A DNA stretch of 64,000 nucleotides from Mytilus californianus (Eukaryota > Mollusca > Bivalvia > Mytilida > Mytilidae), in assembly GCF_021869535.1 (NCBI RefSeq), contig NW_026262712.1, forward strand, positions 53,138,384-53,202,383, written 5' to 3'. Position numbers and translations under genes: made by a program. Below, in pieces: positions 23,211 through 35,842 of the stretch (position 1 is its first letter; each line of letters opens with the position of its first letter). The notes beneath the pieces are model-generated. The model was given only the letters and a program-made list of their open reading frames with translations. It was not told the origin of the DNA and ran no database searches.

Positions 23211-23685
23211 GAAAAGAAGACAGTATTGAGGCTACGACAATCTGAACATATCCGTTGTCATCTGTGAAACATACATTCTATAACGGTCAATCAACTCGTG
23301 GTGGCGGTCCTCAAATTATCGGAGGGAAATAGTTAATTTTTGTTACATAGTAATGATACTCTATTCTCATAATGCTATTCGGTATACATACTTGTATGTG
23401 TATAGAGTTCTTCTTGCAAAATGCTGGAATCTGAAAAATCTGTGGATCTATAGGCCCTACTGTAATGTTCTGGTACAAATTAACGGTCGTAACAAAATCT
23501 GTAAAAACATGCAAACAAAAAATGATAAGAAAGAATTAAAGCAGTAATATCTTAAAGATTCAATTTGTATCATATTACAAAATGAATTCAATTTTTATTT
23601 CACGTTTAAAATCAACTCGGAATGTAATATATTTGTTATTCTTATTCTTCTACCACTTATTTTGAAATCCAAGTACGCACACAGG

Positions 23686-23795
23686 GAGATGTAGGGTACA
23701 CGTCAATGAGACAGCAACCCAACGAGACCAAAACAGAAAATTTATTTAGAGGTCACAATACTGTCGTCAACTATTGTAGACCGGACTAATTTTTC
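23686..23795 (+). repeat. Degenerate repeat A-related copy
   Basis: Reads 'gggagatgtagggtacacgt' then 'caatgagacagcaaccc' and 'agaggtcac', a diverged form of the repeat A start. Confidence 0.5.
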
Positions 23796-24114
23796 TCCAC
23801 ATTCAAAATATCCAGATGTAAATCACCGTGGGTCTTGTGTAATTAAAAACACTAGTCCATTCTCATTTCTAGAACTTCAGTACAAATGGACTGTCATTTT
23901 CCCCTGCTCACGCAATCTGTTTCGTTTTAAATATTTCTTCTGTGAGTACCATGTGTTGTCTTTTGTGTTTTTCGTGGTGTGAGTATATTTGTCAACCCAG
24001 ATTCAAGAGGAAAAAGGGACAGCAGTTTCGAAATCAAATTCAAAAACCTGATAGTATAGCTTATATGATACATCATGCATTTCTAGTCCAACTTGCGGGA
24101 TATTAAAAATATTC

Positions 24115-24118
<4 letters not shown>

Positions 24119-24145
<27 letters not shown>
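24119..24145. repeat. T-tract (A-tract in the sense of the ependymin-related gene)
   Basis: 27 consecutive T on the plus strand, 66 bases beyond the stop codon of the minus-strand ependymin-related gene. The gene has introns, so this is not the tail of a processed copy of it. Confidence 0.8.
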
Positions 24146-24150
<5 letters not shown>

Positions 24151-24210
24151 AACCCATAAGAAGTCTCCCAGACACAAATATAATTCTTAACATGAAGTAG
24201 TATTTATATG

Positions 24211-27200
24211 CTAGTGACTGCAACAACTACTATTTTCATTACCATATTTAGGTTTATCTGTTAGTGCAGACGATGAAACAGGGATACAGTTTTTTTGCGT
24301 TAGTGTGACTCGATGTGTGCTTGTCTTCCCAACCTTCATAAACCAAACATCCACAGGTTCGTTGATTAGCATTTCAGAACCGATGTGTGAGGCAAACTCT
24401 GAAATCAAAATGAAAACACCCTATAGCTTGACGCATGCGTTAGACATTAGACATATAAATGTAATTCTTAGGGACCGGTCATTATTTATCTCCAAGGGGG
24501 GAGGTGGGAGGCAAAATGTAAATTTGAAATGATATAATATGATTGACCCCCCTTTTCAAAATGTGTTAAAAAATTAACTCCCCCCCCCCCCCCTCTTTCA
24601 ACTACATAAAAACTGTTGACCCCCCTCTCTTTTCTGATTATAATTGAAAGGTTTCAAATAATTCAATTATTATATGTTGCTAATATTCCTAGTAAGGTAT
24701 ATTAATACACATAGTTACACAGAGAATGCATTGAGGACAACATCCGATACAAGGATACCCTTATTGATGTAACTTCACAGTCTTTAACAAGCCAAATGCC
24801 CATTGTTTGAAGAAATAGTGTCAAGAATTTTTGCCATAAATACAATGCAATGTACTTTAATATCAACAATTAGTTTATATTAAAATATTATTATAAGACA
24901 CACTATAAAATATCAATTGGAAGGCTTAACTCAATCAAAAAACGTAAATTAACACACATTGAACGAATAAATTTGATCTGTGATACCCGAATGCAAATAC
25001 ATAGTTAGTAACTAGTATTTAATTATGATTTTGTCATTTACAGTTTTAAAGAGTAAAAAGATTGAACTTTGTTTGATATCTGAGCATTACTTTTTATTGT
25101 ATTCATACAGAATGTCAGGGTGTCTTTTTTTAAGTTAGAGATGTTGAAATGAAGCTTTTCCTGTCCTTTCATTAATTTCTTATAAATGATTCATTTCCAC
25201 ATTGTCGCTCTCTACTCTGACAGAAGACGGAGTGTCTTCAACAATGAACAAATCATTCATATATTTATTTATATTGGAAATCTAAATGAGGTATATTTAA
25301 GATATGGAATAAAAATAAGAAGAAAATGCTTTGAAAATGTCTTTATATAATATTTTTTGTACACATAAAACAACAGTTTGTAAAATACATGAGTTCATCT
25401 TGAAAAATAAAAATAGTGTCACCTTCAAAAAGCAAAGTCTACTTTTGCTGTGGTGAAGCCAAGATTATGAAACCAATTTTTTAGTCTCTATTCCTAGTTT
25501 CTTAGTCCTATAACATCATGGCTAAGAAGAACATAAGAAAAGTGACTAATTTTGCACATTTTTTTTGGTAATATTCATTAGTCACTTGACAAAACAATTA
25601 GTCAAAGAGTAAAGTGAGTAGCTCTAGCTAGATCACTGATAGTGACAGTTTGATATTTGTGAAAGAGTCAAACTAGGAGACAAGTTAGCTCTGAAGGACC
25701 CAAACAACAATACATGTATAGTCTATGGTCATGGATGGTATATGGCGATCAATGAATCTATGGCAAATAAAATCATGACCCCCCTACTTCATCAACCTGA
25801 AAAAGATAGATCCCCTCTATCAAATTCAATTTTTTTCATGACCCCCACCCCACCCCTGGAGATAAATAGTGACCGGTCCCTTAATTTTACATTATCATAT
25901 ATCTATATAATAGGAAGAACGAAATAATCGAGATAAGAGCACTTTTACAGTAAAGCTAGCGCTAAATATTCTGTTGTTGTTCCTTAGAAATACATTAGTG
26001 ATTTAATGACCAAACACCATCACATCACCATAATTCGCAAACATTAACTTTAAGAACACTTATATGTCTTCTGTCTACAAACGCGTAAGAATAGTCGTTC
26101 ACTGTGCAGATGATTTGTATGGACGGCTGTACTAATTGCAAGATCTCAATCTAAGTAAACGATCACATATTCAAAACATCATAAAATATTGGACGTATCT
26201 GATACTAAGATTTTGTGTGCTTAATCAATAAATTGTAAAAATAAATGTGGGAATTTGATACCAAATAGAGCAAGGATTTTGAAACAAAAAAAATAAAACA
26301 AAATAAGAAAGAGCGAAAGAGATCGTTTCGACTCTGAACCTATGTGTATACATGTGCATGTGCATGTATTTGCCTAACAAATAATGTCACTAGACAGGAT
26401 AAACAAGTATAATATGTGTACATATGACACCACGCCCCGCTCGACTTTATCTTTATGTTAATTCATGCCCCGCTCACTCTATATTTTTATGTTCAGTGAA
26501 CTCAAAGTGAAATCCCTCGTTTGATATACAATTGAATGAAGATGTGTACCAAGTTTCATGTTGAAATGACCATAATAACTGCATGGCAACTACCTTAACC
26601 AAATACCTAATTTAATCTGGTACTGGATGGACGGTCGGACACACAGATTGGAAAACATAATGTCCCCTTCTATCGTAGACGAGACATAAGGAATTAGATA
26701 AGGCCATTCTATAAATTAATATTTCTCCAAAAATGGAGGTAGATCGGGTTGGTGTGTCCTTAACTTTAAAAAAAAGATTCAGCTTCTTTAAGGATGTTCG
26801 CTACTCTGTTTCAAAATAACAAGCTTTTTAAAAGACTGTTATAAATTGATAGTATATAAATAACGGAACTAAAAAAGCAGAAAAAATGAAGGGTCCGTGT
26901 GCTTGTTTTTTTTAGATATAAGCCGTTGAAAATTTGGCGGGAAATGATGCTCTCTAGATTTTTCATACTATTACCATTGGCACTGTTTTTCTATCAAAAA
27001 CTACGAAAAAACTGTTTTTCTATCAAAAACTACGAAAAAATAACAAGGATTTTACAAGATTTTCAAATATGGCTTTTTAAACTATATGTTATAAAATTAT
27101 GAAAAGAAAAGTAGGGTTTAGTGGGCCCGTCACTTGGCGTCCGTCGTCGTCCGTCGTCTGTCGTCGTCGTCTGTCGTCGTCGTCTGTCGTCGTCTGCCGT

Positions 27201-30200
27201 CGTCTGTCGTCGTCTGTCGTCGTCGCCTGTCGTCGTCTGTCGTCATAAACTATTTAAAAAATCTTCTCCTCTGAAACTACTTGGCCAAATACCTTCTTTA
27301 ACTAAATGTTCCTTAGGGTATCTAGTTTATAAATTGTATCTGAAGTTTTGATCCATCGACAAACATGGCCGCCATGGCTAAAAATAGAACATAAGGGTCA
27401 AATGCAGTTTTTGGCTTATATCTCAAAAACTAAAGCTTTTAGAGCAAATCTGACATGGGGTAAAATTGTTCAATTGGTCAAGATCTATCAGCTCTGAAAT
27501 TTTCAGACGAATCGAACAACCCATTGTTGGGTTGCTGCCACCGAATTGGTAGTTTTAACAAAATTTTGCAGTTTTTTGTTATTATTTTGAATATTATTAT
27601 AGATATATATAAACTGTAAGCAGCAATAATGTTCAGCAAAGTAAGATCTACAAAAAAGTTAAAATGACCATAATTGTCAATTGACCCCTTAAGGAGTTAT
27701 TGCCCTTTAAAGACAATTTTACACAATTTGTTCATCAAGTTTGCTAACATTTAAAAATCTTCTCCTCTGAAACTACTGGGCCAATTGCTTCAAACTTTAA
27801 CTAAATGTTCCTTAGGGTATCTTGTTTATAAATTGTATCCGAAGTTTGTATCCATCGACAAACATGGCCGCCATGGCTAAAAATAGAACATAAGGGTCAA
27901 ATGCAGTTTTTGGCTTATATCTCAAAAACTAAATCTTTTAGAGCAAATGTGACACTGGGTAAAATTGTTTAATTAGTCAAGATCTATCGGCCCTGAAATT
28001 ATCAGACGAACCGAACAACCCATTGTTGGGTTGCTGCCACCGAATTGGTAGTTTTAACAAAATTTTGCAGTTTTTTGTTATTATTTTGAATATTATTATA
28101 GAATATATAAACTGTAAGAAGCAATAATGTTCAGCAAAGTTAGATCTACAAAAAAGTTATTATGACCAAAATTGTCAATTGACCCTTTAAGGAGTTATTG
28201 CCCTTTAAAGACAATTTTACACAATTTGTTCATCAAGTTTGCTAACATTTAAAAATCTTCTCCTCTGAAATACAGGTGAGCGATTCAGGCTCTTGAGAGC
28301 CTCTTGTTAATTTGTAAAATAGATCCAAACCTGGTACACAAGGCGATGGTATTTCTTCAGTTAAGTCTGTGGTAGTACAGTTCTTTCCTTCAATAGTCCA
28401 TGTCTTCTTCTACATATTAAAGTCAAGGTATAAAAGTTATATAATATACGGGCAAATATTGAACAGAATATATATATTGCACAAACGTGCAAGATTATAT
28501 TATCAAAACATATGATGTGTTAATGAAATAATTCTGCATTTCCTTTTCTTTTAATTATGTTTAGATTTCAAAAAGCTAAATAAGAAAGAGGACTTAAAAA
28601 TTCGGTCTGAAGATCGATATAAAAAGGTGAGTCAAACTGCTGTTTAACTACACTCGTTTACAATCGGTTTCTTCTGGTGCATTGCATGCAAATGAATAAG
28701 ATGAATTAACCCACGCTAAAGTTTGAAAGTGTAAAAAAAAAAATTTCTGGATATATTCGTTTTGATTTTTTTTCAACGAATAGATAAAATGAATGAATAT
28801 ATTACTTTATTCTCTCAACTAGGTAATCCTTTAAATGCATGGTTTTTTTCAAAATTGGTCTATCGTGCATGCATGGTTGCAAAAAGTATAAGCGAACAGT
28901 GTAAAGTGGGTATGGTTACTGTAAATTCAGAAATTATTGCGTGCATTTATTATTGCGATTTTGTCATTTTAGACTAAAATGCGATTTTATTTTTTGCGAT
29001 ATAATAGTTGAGAAAAATCCTGTTTAATTCATATACAAAATTTCAAAATGCGAGTTTAAATTATTGCGATTATAACCCGATCGCATTTTTCGCAATAATA
29101 AAAACATCGCAATAATTTCTGAATTTACAGTATAATGACCTATAAATGTCTTTTTCTTATATGGTGTTTTCGAGTTGCAGTCTCATTGAAATATAACCAT
29201 ATATATCCAGTTTTCCTTTTTTATATATATATTTGATGAGTCCCATCGACGCTAAAATATAACGAAATGATTCTATATATGGATATCTGCACAAAAGCAA
29301 GGAGGGTATATGCACCGAACATTCATATTTTTTCAAACTATTTTTTAATACGATCCAGAAACAAGAATTTATTTTAATTCAAACCCAATGTTTTCATTTT
29401 ATTATTATTTTCTCCTCGATTTCCAATAGAAACAAACCATTTTTTTTTTCAATCCCTTTCTGAAACTATATATATATATATTTTAGCAGATCAAGCAATT
29501 CATTTAAATAAATACCCCCCCCCCCCCTTTCCCCTTTTTTCCCCAAAAAAGACAAAAAAAAATAACAGTTAATATCAACATGAATGGTCGGAGCCTAACT
29601 GGTACATCAGTAATTAAAATTTTCCATCCTTTATGGGTGGATATACATAGATAAATAAAGTCGTATAATAAAAAAGCAAAATGAGGATGTTTAATTTGAT
29701 GTATGCCTTTTTGTGCTTCTTCATTACATTTGTTTGTTTTTATAGTGTTTAAGGTGATAACACAATGTTGACTGCTGTACCCCTATTTTTGACATTTTTA
29801 CCTATTGTGTCTGTTTGTTTTGTTCACGCATCGTTGTCAATATAATGGAATTTGATGCGACTGTCATACAAGTGAGAGGTTTAGCTAGCTATATATATAT
29901 AAAACAAGGTTCAATCCACCATTTTCTACATAAGAAAATACATGTACCAAGTCAGTAATATGACAGTTGTTATCCATTCGTTTGATTTGTTTGAGCTTTT
30001 GATTTTGCCATTTGATTAGAGACTTTCCTTTTTGAATATTCAAGGCCTCGGAGTTCAGTATTTTTGTGATTTTACTTTTAACACGAATAAGACGAAAAAC
30101 TTACACATCAAATAATCTCTACACGATATTTATATTCTAAATCATGCAACAAGGATTTTACCTATAGATTACTATACATGTACAAGGAAAATACTTACTA

Positions 30201-30486
30201 AATTGTAATCCAATATCTGTTTGATGTATGTTATAACAGGCTGGTCACCAGTTTCGTTTGTCACTGTTTGTACAGAAGCAATCTTCTTGTTTTGAAAGTC
30301 ATAATAAACTCTGTTGTCAACTTCACTTAATCCGTAATAGTCGGCACCTATATTGTATTCACCAACTACTTGGGCCACTGCAGATGTCCATTGTTTAGGT
30401 CCGCAGCATCGGGTATAGGCATCTGCCGAAAAAACAAAAAGGCCCGTAAACAAAAGGGCGGAGAAAACAGTGGTCATTCTGTACAT
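24211..30486 (-). CDS. Ependymin-related secreted protein, 3 exons
   Basis: Exons are 30486-30199, 28409-28331 and 24398-24211 on the minus strand. Intron 1 is phase 0 ('aattta|gtaagt', acceptor 'tatgtag'); intron 2 is phase 1 (weak donor 'ccag|gtttgg', acceptor 'gatttcag'). They join in frame to 184 residues. Residues 1-23 (MYRMTTVFSALLFTGLFVFSADA) form a signal peptide, so the product is secreted. Family marks: TRCCGPKQW near the mature N-terminus, then YYDFQNKK, WTIEGKNCTTTDL, CVP at the exon 2 end, and VTLTQKNCIPVSS near the C-terminus. Two possible N-glycosylation sites are NETG and NCTT. Ependymin-related proteins are extracellular, calcium- or lipid-associated proteins common in molluscs; the role here is unknown. 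Length is close to the usual 180-220. Both introns carry mobile elements. No canonical AATAAA was seen before the A-tract beyond the stop. Confidence 0.9.
24471..25880. mobile_element. 1,410-bp inverted-repeat transposon relic (TTA duplication)
   Basis: It lies in intron 2 of the ependymin-related gene. Termini are GGGACCGGTCATTATTTATC and its inverse at 25861-25880 with one mismatch. The inverted match continues more loosely for about 15 further bases. TTA lies immediately outside both ends (24468-24470 and 25881-25883). G-rich ends with a 3-bp TTA duplication suggest PIF/Harbinger; no transposase frame was found. Confidence 0.75.
26785..27115 (-). repeat. Dispersed repeat, inverse copy of 3440-3732
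   Basis: Shares 'ctgtttcaaaataacaag', 'gatagtatataaataacgg', 'aaaatttggcgggaaatgat' in reverse complement with the left-end copy. Confidence 0.6.
27118..28312 (+). mobile_element. Repeat C copy in ependymin intron 2
   Basis: Begins with a ~110-bp (GTC)n-rich stretch, holds two ~500-bp units ('aacatggccgccatggctaa' twice), and ends 'ggtgagcgattcaggctc' followed by the inverted 'ttgagagcct'. The end lies about 18 bases from the donor of exon 2 of the host gene. Confidence 0.75.
28919..29130. mobile_element. Mariner-type MITE, second copy
   Basis: Same termini and TA flanks as 5599-5816, inserted in the opposite orientation, inside intron 1 of the ependymin-related gene. Confidence 0.8.
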
Positions 30487-30599
30487 AGTTTGAGTGAATT
30501 ATATCTAGCTAAGTTAAATTGTCTGCATGATGTTAAGATAAATTTATCAGATTTGTTGATTTTATATGTAATTTACTTTTTATCAGCAATTATTGTTTA

Positions 30600-32070
30600 A
30601 TTTGTGTAGATTATTTTGATAAAGGAAGGATTGATATCGCATTGTCATATATTTCAACGTCCTAACTGCATGTAGTCTAATCCAAAAAGGTCTCGGAAGA
30701 AAATAAAAATATATGATTGTGCAACTGATGTTACATGCACTTCTCGGTCGTTTTTCAACATGATCATTTTTTGTACCTAGAAGCAATTCATTCTTTCTTA
30801 CGTTTCATATTTCTTTGTTCATATAAGTAATAAAAAATTAAGTGTTTAGTTTTTACCTACATACATATCATTCAGTCACTTCCATGTAAAGTAATTGAAA
30901 CAACAATTTAGAGTTTAACTTATCAGTGTATGGACATCTGTCTGTTGTTGAAGACTGTATGTTGTCCTATAGATGTATTTTAGTTATTTTTGTCGTTGGT
31001 TTGCTGTACAAATGACGATTGTCAAATCTCCTTTTATGTATATGTAATATATAAAAGGTAAACACAGTTTGCGGTTATTTTCTTCATTTTTAGCCATACT
31101 TTCAGAGTTGTATATATTTCCATAAAATTCTAATTTTCATTTAGTGCTTCATATTGTTGTTGAAGTTAGTAATGCTAATTTTACAGGTTTTCCCTTAATC
31201 TAAAATCGATGGATCGATATCTTTAATAAAAATAAAATAAATAAATTTGTAGATTAAGTCAATTTAGAAAAAAAATATTCCAGAATATTAGTACTTAAGT
31301 TTACCAAAATCCGATGATAAAATTGCAGTTTTAGCGGCATCTTTATGCGACCTGGTGAGAAAATCGAGTGCCGGAGAAAGAATATGATTGACGGGAAATT
31401 CGAGACCTATCTCAGTAGTGTAATTCAAATATTCATTATTCGAATCAAGGTCCCACAGAGGCATTTACATGGAAAATCGGAAATGAGGCTTATCAAGGAA
31501 TAGTATATTTAAATATACAATTCCTTGGCCTTATCAGGAACATATATATTGATATACTGTTCCCAGGCCTTATGTAGCCTAAATTTTATAAATCGTGCCG
31601 AGTTGCCTGCCCACTGAGTTATTCTCTATTCTTTATTTTTAAGCACCCCCATTATTCTCTATTCTGCTTCTTCTTTTTTTTTTTTTGGCCTATTTTCAAT
31701 CTTCATTTATGCCGATTTTGTGTAGTATTTCCCCATTATTCTCTATCCTGTTTAAACCACCAGATCCTCTTGTATGCATGTTCAAATCATTGTAAGCAAA
31801 ATACGGATTTACTTTGCCCGTCAGACATTTTTATATTGTAATCCTAGTCACGTGTTTATTACTGGTACAAAATTTTGAATATTGAGTGACAAAGGAACCA
31901 GAAGATGCCAAATTTCAATCTTTGTTCCAAAAGTTACATGTTAAGAGAATTTTTGTTTTGTTTAATATCGTTTCATCAATTACACAACGGTAAATATCCT
32001 GATGTTACAATATAGTATTATTACAACATGATCCAATCTATGCATTCGACACCACAGTTATTTGTTACAG
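30600..32070. other. No gene recognised; contains a 2771-type repeat
   Basis: 5' flank of the ependymin-related gene. 31610-31765 repeats 'attctctattctttat' and 'cccccattattctctattct', related to 2771-2999 but without clear inverted ends. Confidence 0.45.
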
Positions 32071-32075
32071 TTATA

Positions 32076-32772
32076 CAGGCCAGGAATAACCACCAATTGA
32101 TGGATTATACCTCAATTCAAGACAATTGACGTATAATCCACCAATTGACATATATTGGTATAGACCAATTGACGTATAATGCAAGTTTTTTGTTTTAAAA
32201 TGCCAGTGTGAGATAGGAGCATCATTTTGCAACTTACAACCTATTTTATGACCATTATTGACGGTCCTCCGAAAGTTTCAGTTTTGTCAAAGCCTGCTGC
32301 ATCTCTTGAGAATGCATGTGTACAACAATTCTTTTGTTGAAACATCTGTACTATTGACCATTATTGACAACATGATTGACTTTTAATAATGAAAGTCAAG
32401 TATTAACAAAGAGCTCCATTCACCTGTGGAGTTGTACTCATAATCACATGACTGCAGACAGTATTGATGTCCATTGATCGGTGATTAGTGGTAAATTTGC
32501 CAATCAATAATTGACAAGATAACAATAGAAGAAACTGCAAATACATTTATTGATTAAATGCAATAGGTTATGTCACTATACTAAACTAGGAATGTTTGAC
32601 ATGTTTTCATACAATAATATGGTTTTACGAAAATAATGCTCCATTTTGGTTGAATAATTTGCTTTGAAAAACAAAGAATTATACGTCAATTGGTCTATAC
32701 CATTATATGTCAATTGGTGGATTATACATCAATTGAGGTATAATCCACCAATTGGTGGTTATTCCTGACCTG
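32076..32772. mobile_element. 697-bp MITE with ~105-bp inverted ends, CAG termini, 5-bp duplication
   Basis: Ends are CAGGCCAGGAATAACCACC at the left and CAGGTCAGGAATAACCACC (inverse) at the right. Each arm repeats 'ccaccaattga' and 'caattgacgtataat'. TTATA lies just outside both ends (32071-32075 and 32773-32777). No coding frame. Confidence 0.85.
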
Positions 32773-32904
32773 TTATAAACGTGTTGGCTACTTTCAGAGA
32801 AGTCCACAGATAATTTGAGATGAAAATGATGGATGACTGCTTACCATCCAGCGGCAAATTAATATGCATATTTAGGACAAGAACATGTTAATGTAATATG
32901 AATA

Positions 32905-33210
32905 TTAACCCTGTTTTGTACTAAACCGACACGCTGAGCCAGATTTTTAACTTGCTAGTTGAAGTAGTTCACAAAAAAACAGTCCACAGGAAGACATGTC
33001 CCCTTTAATACTCTGACACATTTTTCTGACTTTAAGCCGACCAGTCTTTGCTCTTACTTCTTAATACCGTGTGCTTAGCGGAGAAGCAGTAAATACCAAT
33101 TTTAAAGTGTTTGATTTAACCATGTTGACCAGGCCTGGGTTCAAACCTGTTACCTCATGCACTCGAGGCGAACATGTTACATGTACCAAGAGACCAACGA
33201 GGCGGTTAAG
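32905..33210 (-). mobile_element. tRNA-derived SINE, second copy, reverse strand
   Basis: The minus-strand head 'cgcctcgttggtctcttggt' with B-box-like 'ggtttgaaccc', then the body shared with 14745-14461 ('acatgtcttcctgtggactg'). More diverged than the first copy. Confidence 0.6.
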
Positions 33211-34409
33211 ATATTGAGATAATCATGCTGTCTGCTGAGGGTTTTTTGATTTTTTTTTTGGGGGGGTAGGCAGGCCATTCATTAGGAGGCGGTACCCGGT
33301 ACTTTTACTCTCCTATGCTACTGATATGTACCGCCTGAATTCAGAAATTTTTATATAAGATGTTCATTGAATATATTGAAAAGTACCACCTTCAAATAGG
33401 AATGTACCGGTCAACATGAAAGATAATGAAACCCCTGGGTAGGGGGTCATAATTATTTTAACTTCTTTCATAGATGTTGAATTTCATCAGTCCTGACTGG
33501 AAAATTTTGACAAGGACCCCCAACAATCTAGATTGCTTTGTAATATACATGTACATAAGTACAGAAAATAGGCTACATGTATTTCTCGAATTATGTCTTT
33601 CAATGGAAAAGATCATCAATGACACACTCCCTTATAACGTCATATACCAGATACATATGCATGTAGAAGGTGTGCCTGTATCACTGCACTATCAAGCATC
33701 TTCATTCTTCAGGATAGTCATTTCTGCAGGGTAATCTAGAAATAATTGATAGTTCAGTAGGTTCCTAATTTCAATTCAGGTACGACTCCCACATGTCCAG
33801 GGAGAGTGATCATGACTATATTAGATTTTAATTTCCCAAATATTCCTCTGCATTATTATATACCATCAAACTTTTTCACCCATTCACTCAATATGTGTTG
33901 GAAGCGATGATGCCCACACATTTTGCGAATCCGGGTTCCGTTTGCCCAAAATCATGTCGCACCCCACACATTAGCACCCTGGGTTTGTTCGCTTCCTTTT
34001 TATTTGGTTTTGTGTTGAATAATCATGATAATTATTTAACATGTTAAATAGTGTTTTAGTCAGTCTGTTGCTATAAATAAGTTTTTTTTTTATTGTTTCA
34101 AAATAAAGTGACATTCTGAAAACATAAACAGGTTTCCTTTAGTGCTGTATTAATCATTTTGACGAAATGAATGATAAATAAAAAAAATGTCATGATGATT
34201 GTGGCAAAGTTCATTCATCTAAGGCCAAAAAAAATATATGTCTGTTTACGGTTACCTGACCGACCCTGCTTTTGAGCGCCAACCCTAAGTCATTTTATTT
34301 CCAAAAATCACATGTTTTTTTAGGTGTTCATGGTGTGTCATGTCAGCTATCGTTAAGTACGTACAGACATGACAGAGCATTTATTACAATGTATAAAGAA
34401 GATTGAAGG

Positions 34410-34410
<1 letters not shown>
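33211..34410. other. No gene recognised
   Basis: Includes 33290-33415, with 'aggcggtacccggtac' and a partial inverse 'gatatgtaccgcctga', a possible decayed small element. Otherwise AT-rich. Confidence 0.35.
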
Positions 34411-34412
<2 letters not shown>

Positions 34413-34443
<31 letters not shown>

Positions 34444-34643
34444 AGACAGTCTAAATTGAAAACAACGTTCAAACCTATATTTGGGTTGGATAAAAACCAC
34501 AATTTTTATACGTGTGCAAATTTCTTGGTAGAGGGGTCTAAATACAGCACAAACAACATTTTCAAAAAGACCAAAACAGTGAAAAAGTGTATTTTAACAA
34601 AATGCATTTGACTAGCAGGTTGAACAACGGATGTTCTTAAACC
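34413..34643 (+). repeat. (AT)n plus partial copy of the 12.6-13.8 kb element
   Basis: Follows an (AT)n run. Shows 'gtctaaattgaaaacaacg', 'gtagaggggtctaaatacag', 'cacaaacaacatttt' and 'tttgactagcaggttgaac' collinearly, giving the un-inverted order of modules seen in the large inverted element. Confidence 0.75.
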
Positions 34644-34779
34644 CATATATTTATGCTTATTTGGTGTTGTATTACAGCTATCTTTTAGATATAGAGCATT
34701 TATTTCCATATATATGTAAAAAAAGCTTGAAGGTACACTATGAAGATAAAGAAGAATAAGTTATATATTTGATTAATTT

Positions 34780-35815
34780 TTGTCGAGCCTTCGACTTTTG
34801 TCGAAAAAGCGAGACATAGCGATCCTACATTCCGTCGTCGGCGGCTGCGTCCACAAATATTCACTCTGTGGTTAAAGTTTTTGAAATTTTAATAACTTTC
34901 TTAAACTATCCTGGATTTCTACCAAACTTGGACAGAAGCTTGTTTATGATCATAAGATAATATTCAAAAGTAAATTTTGTAAAAAAAAAATTCCATTTTT
35001 TCCGTATTTTACTTATAAATGGACTTAGTTTTTCTGACAGGAAACATGACATTCACTCTGTGGTTAAAGTTTTTGAAATTTTAATAACTTTCTTTAACTA
35101 TCCTGGATTTCTACCAAATTTGGAAAGAAGCTTGTTTATGATCATAAGATAGTATCCAGAAGTAAATTTTGTAAAAAAAAAATTCCATTTTTTCCGTATT
35201 TTACTTATAAATGGACTTAGTTTTTCTGCCAGTTAACATTACATTCACTCTGTGGTTAAAGTTTTTAAAATTTTAACAACTTTCTTAAACTATCCTGGAT
35301 TTGTACCAAACTTGGAAAGAAGCTTGTTTATGATCATAAGATAGTATCCAGAAGTAAATTTTGTAAAAACAAAATTCCATTTTTTCCGTATTTTACTTAT
35401 AAATGGACTTAGTTTTTCTGCCAGTTAACATTACATTCACTCTGTGGTTAAAGTTTTTAAAATTTTAACAACTTTCTTAAACTATCCTGGATTTGTACCA
35501 AACTTGGACAGAAGCTTGTTTATGATTAAAAGCTAGTATCTAGAATGAAATTTTGTTAAAATTTTGTTCCATTTTTTCCGTATTTTACTTATAAATGGCC
35601 TTAGTTTTTCTTCCAGTTAACATTACATACAGTCTGCAGTTTAAGTTTTTAAAACATTTATTAGATTCATAAACTATCCTGGATTTTTACAAAACTTGGA
35701 CAGAAGCTACTTACAATCAAAAGATAGTATAGAGAGGAATATTTTTATTAATATTTTTTCCTTATTTTTGTTGAGCCTGCGATTAACAGCAAAAGTAGGC
35801 AAGACACTGGGTTCC
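34780..35815 (+). repeat. Repeat D tandem array, ~191-bp unit, about 5 units
   Basis: Head hairpin 'gtcgagccttcgac' then 'cgaaaaagcgagacatagcg'. Units start 'attcactctgtggttaaag' near 34858, 35052, 35243 and 35434, with a diverged one near 35625. Ends 'gagcctgcgattaacagc'. Confidence 0.8.
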
Positions 35816-35842
35816 GCGGAACCCTTACAAATTTTTTTATTA

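Noticed and set aside
27121-27351. Plus-strand frame rich in RRRLSS and VVVCRR
   Set aside because: Product of the (GTC)n stretch at the head of repeat C.
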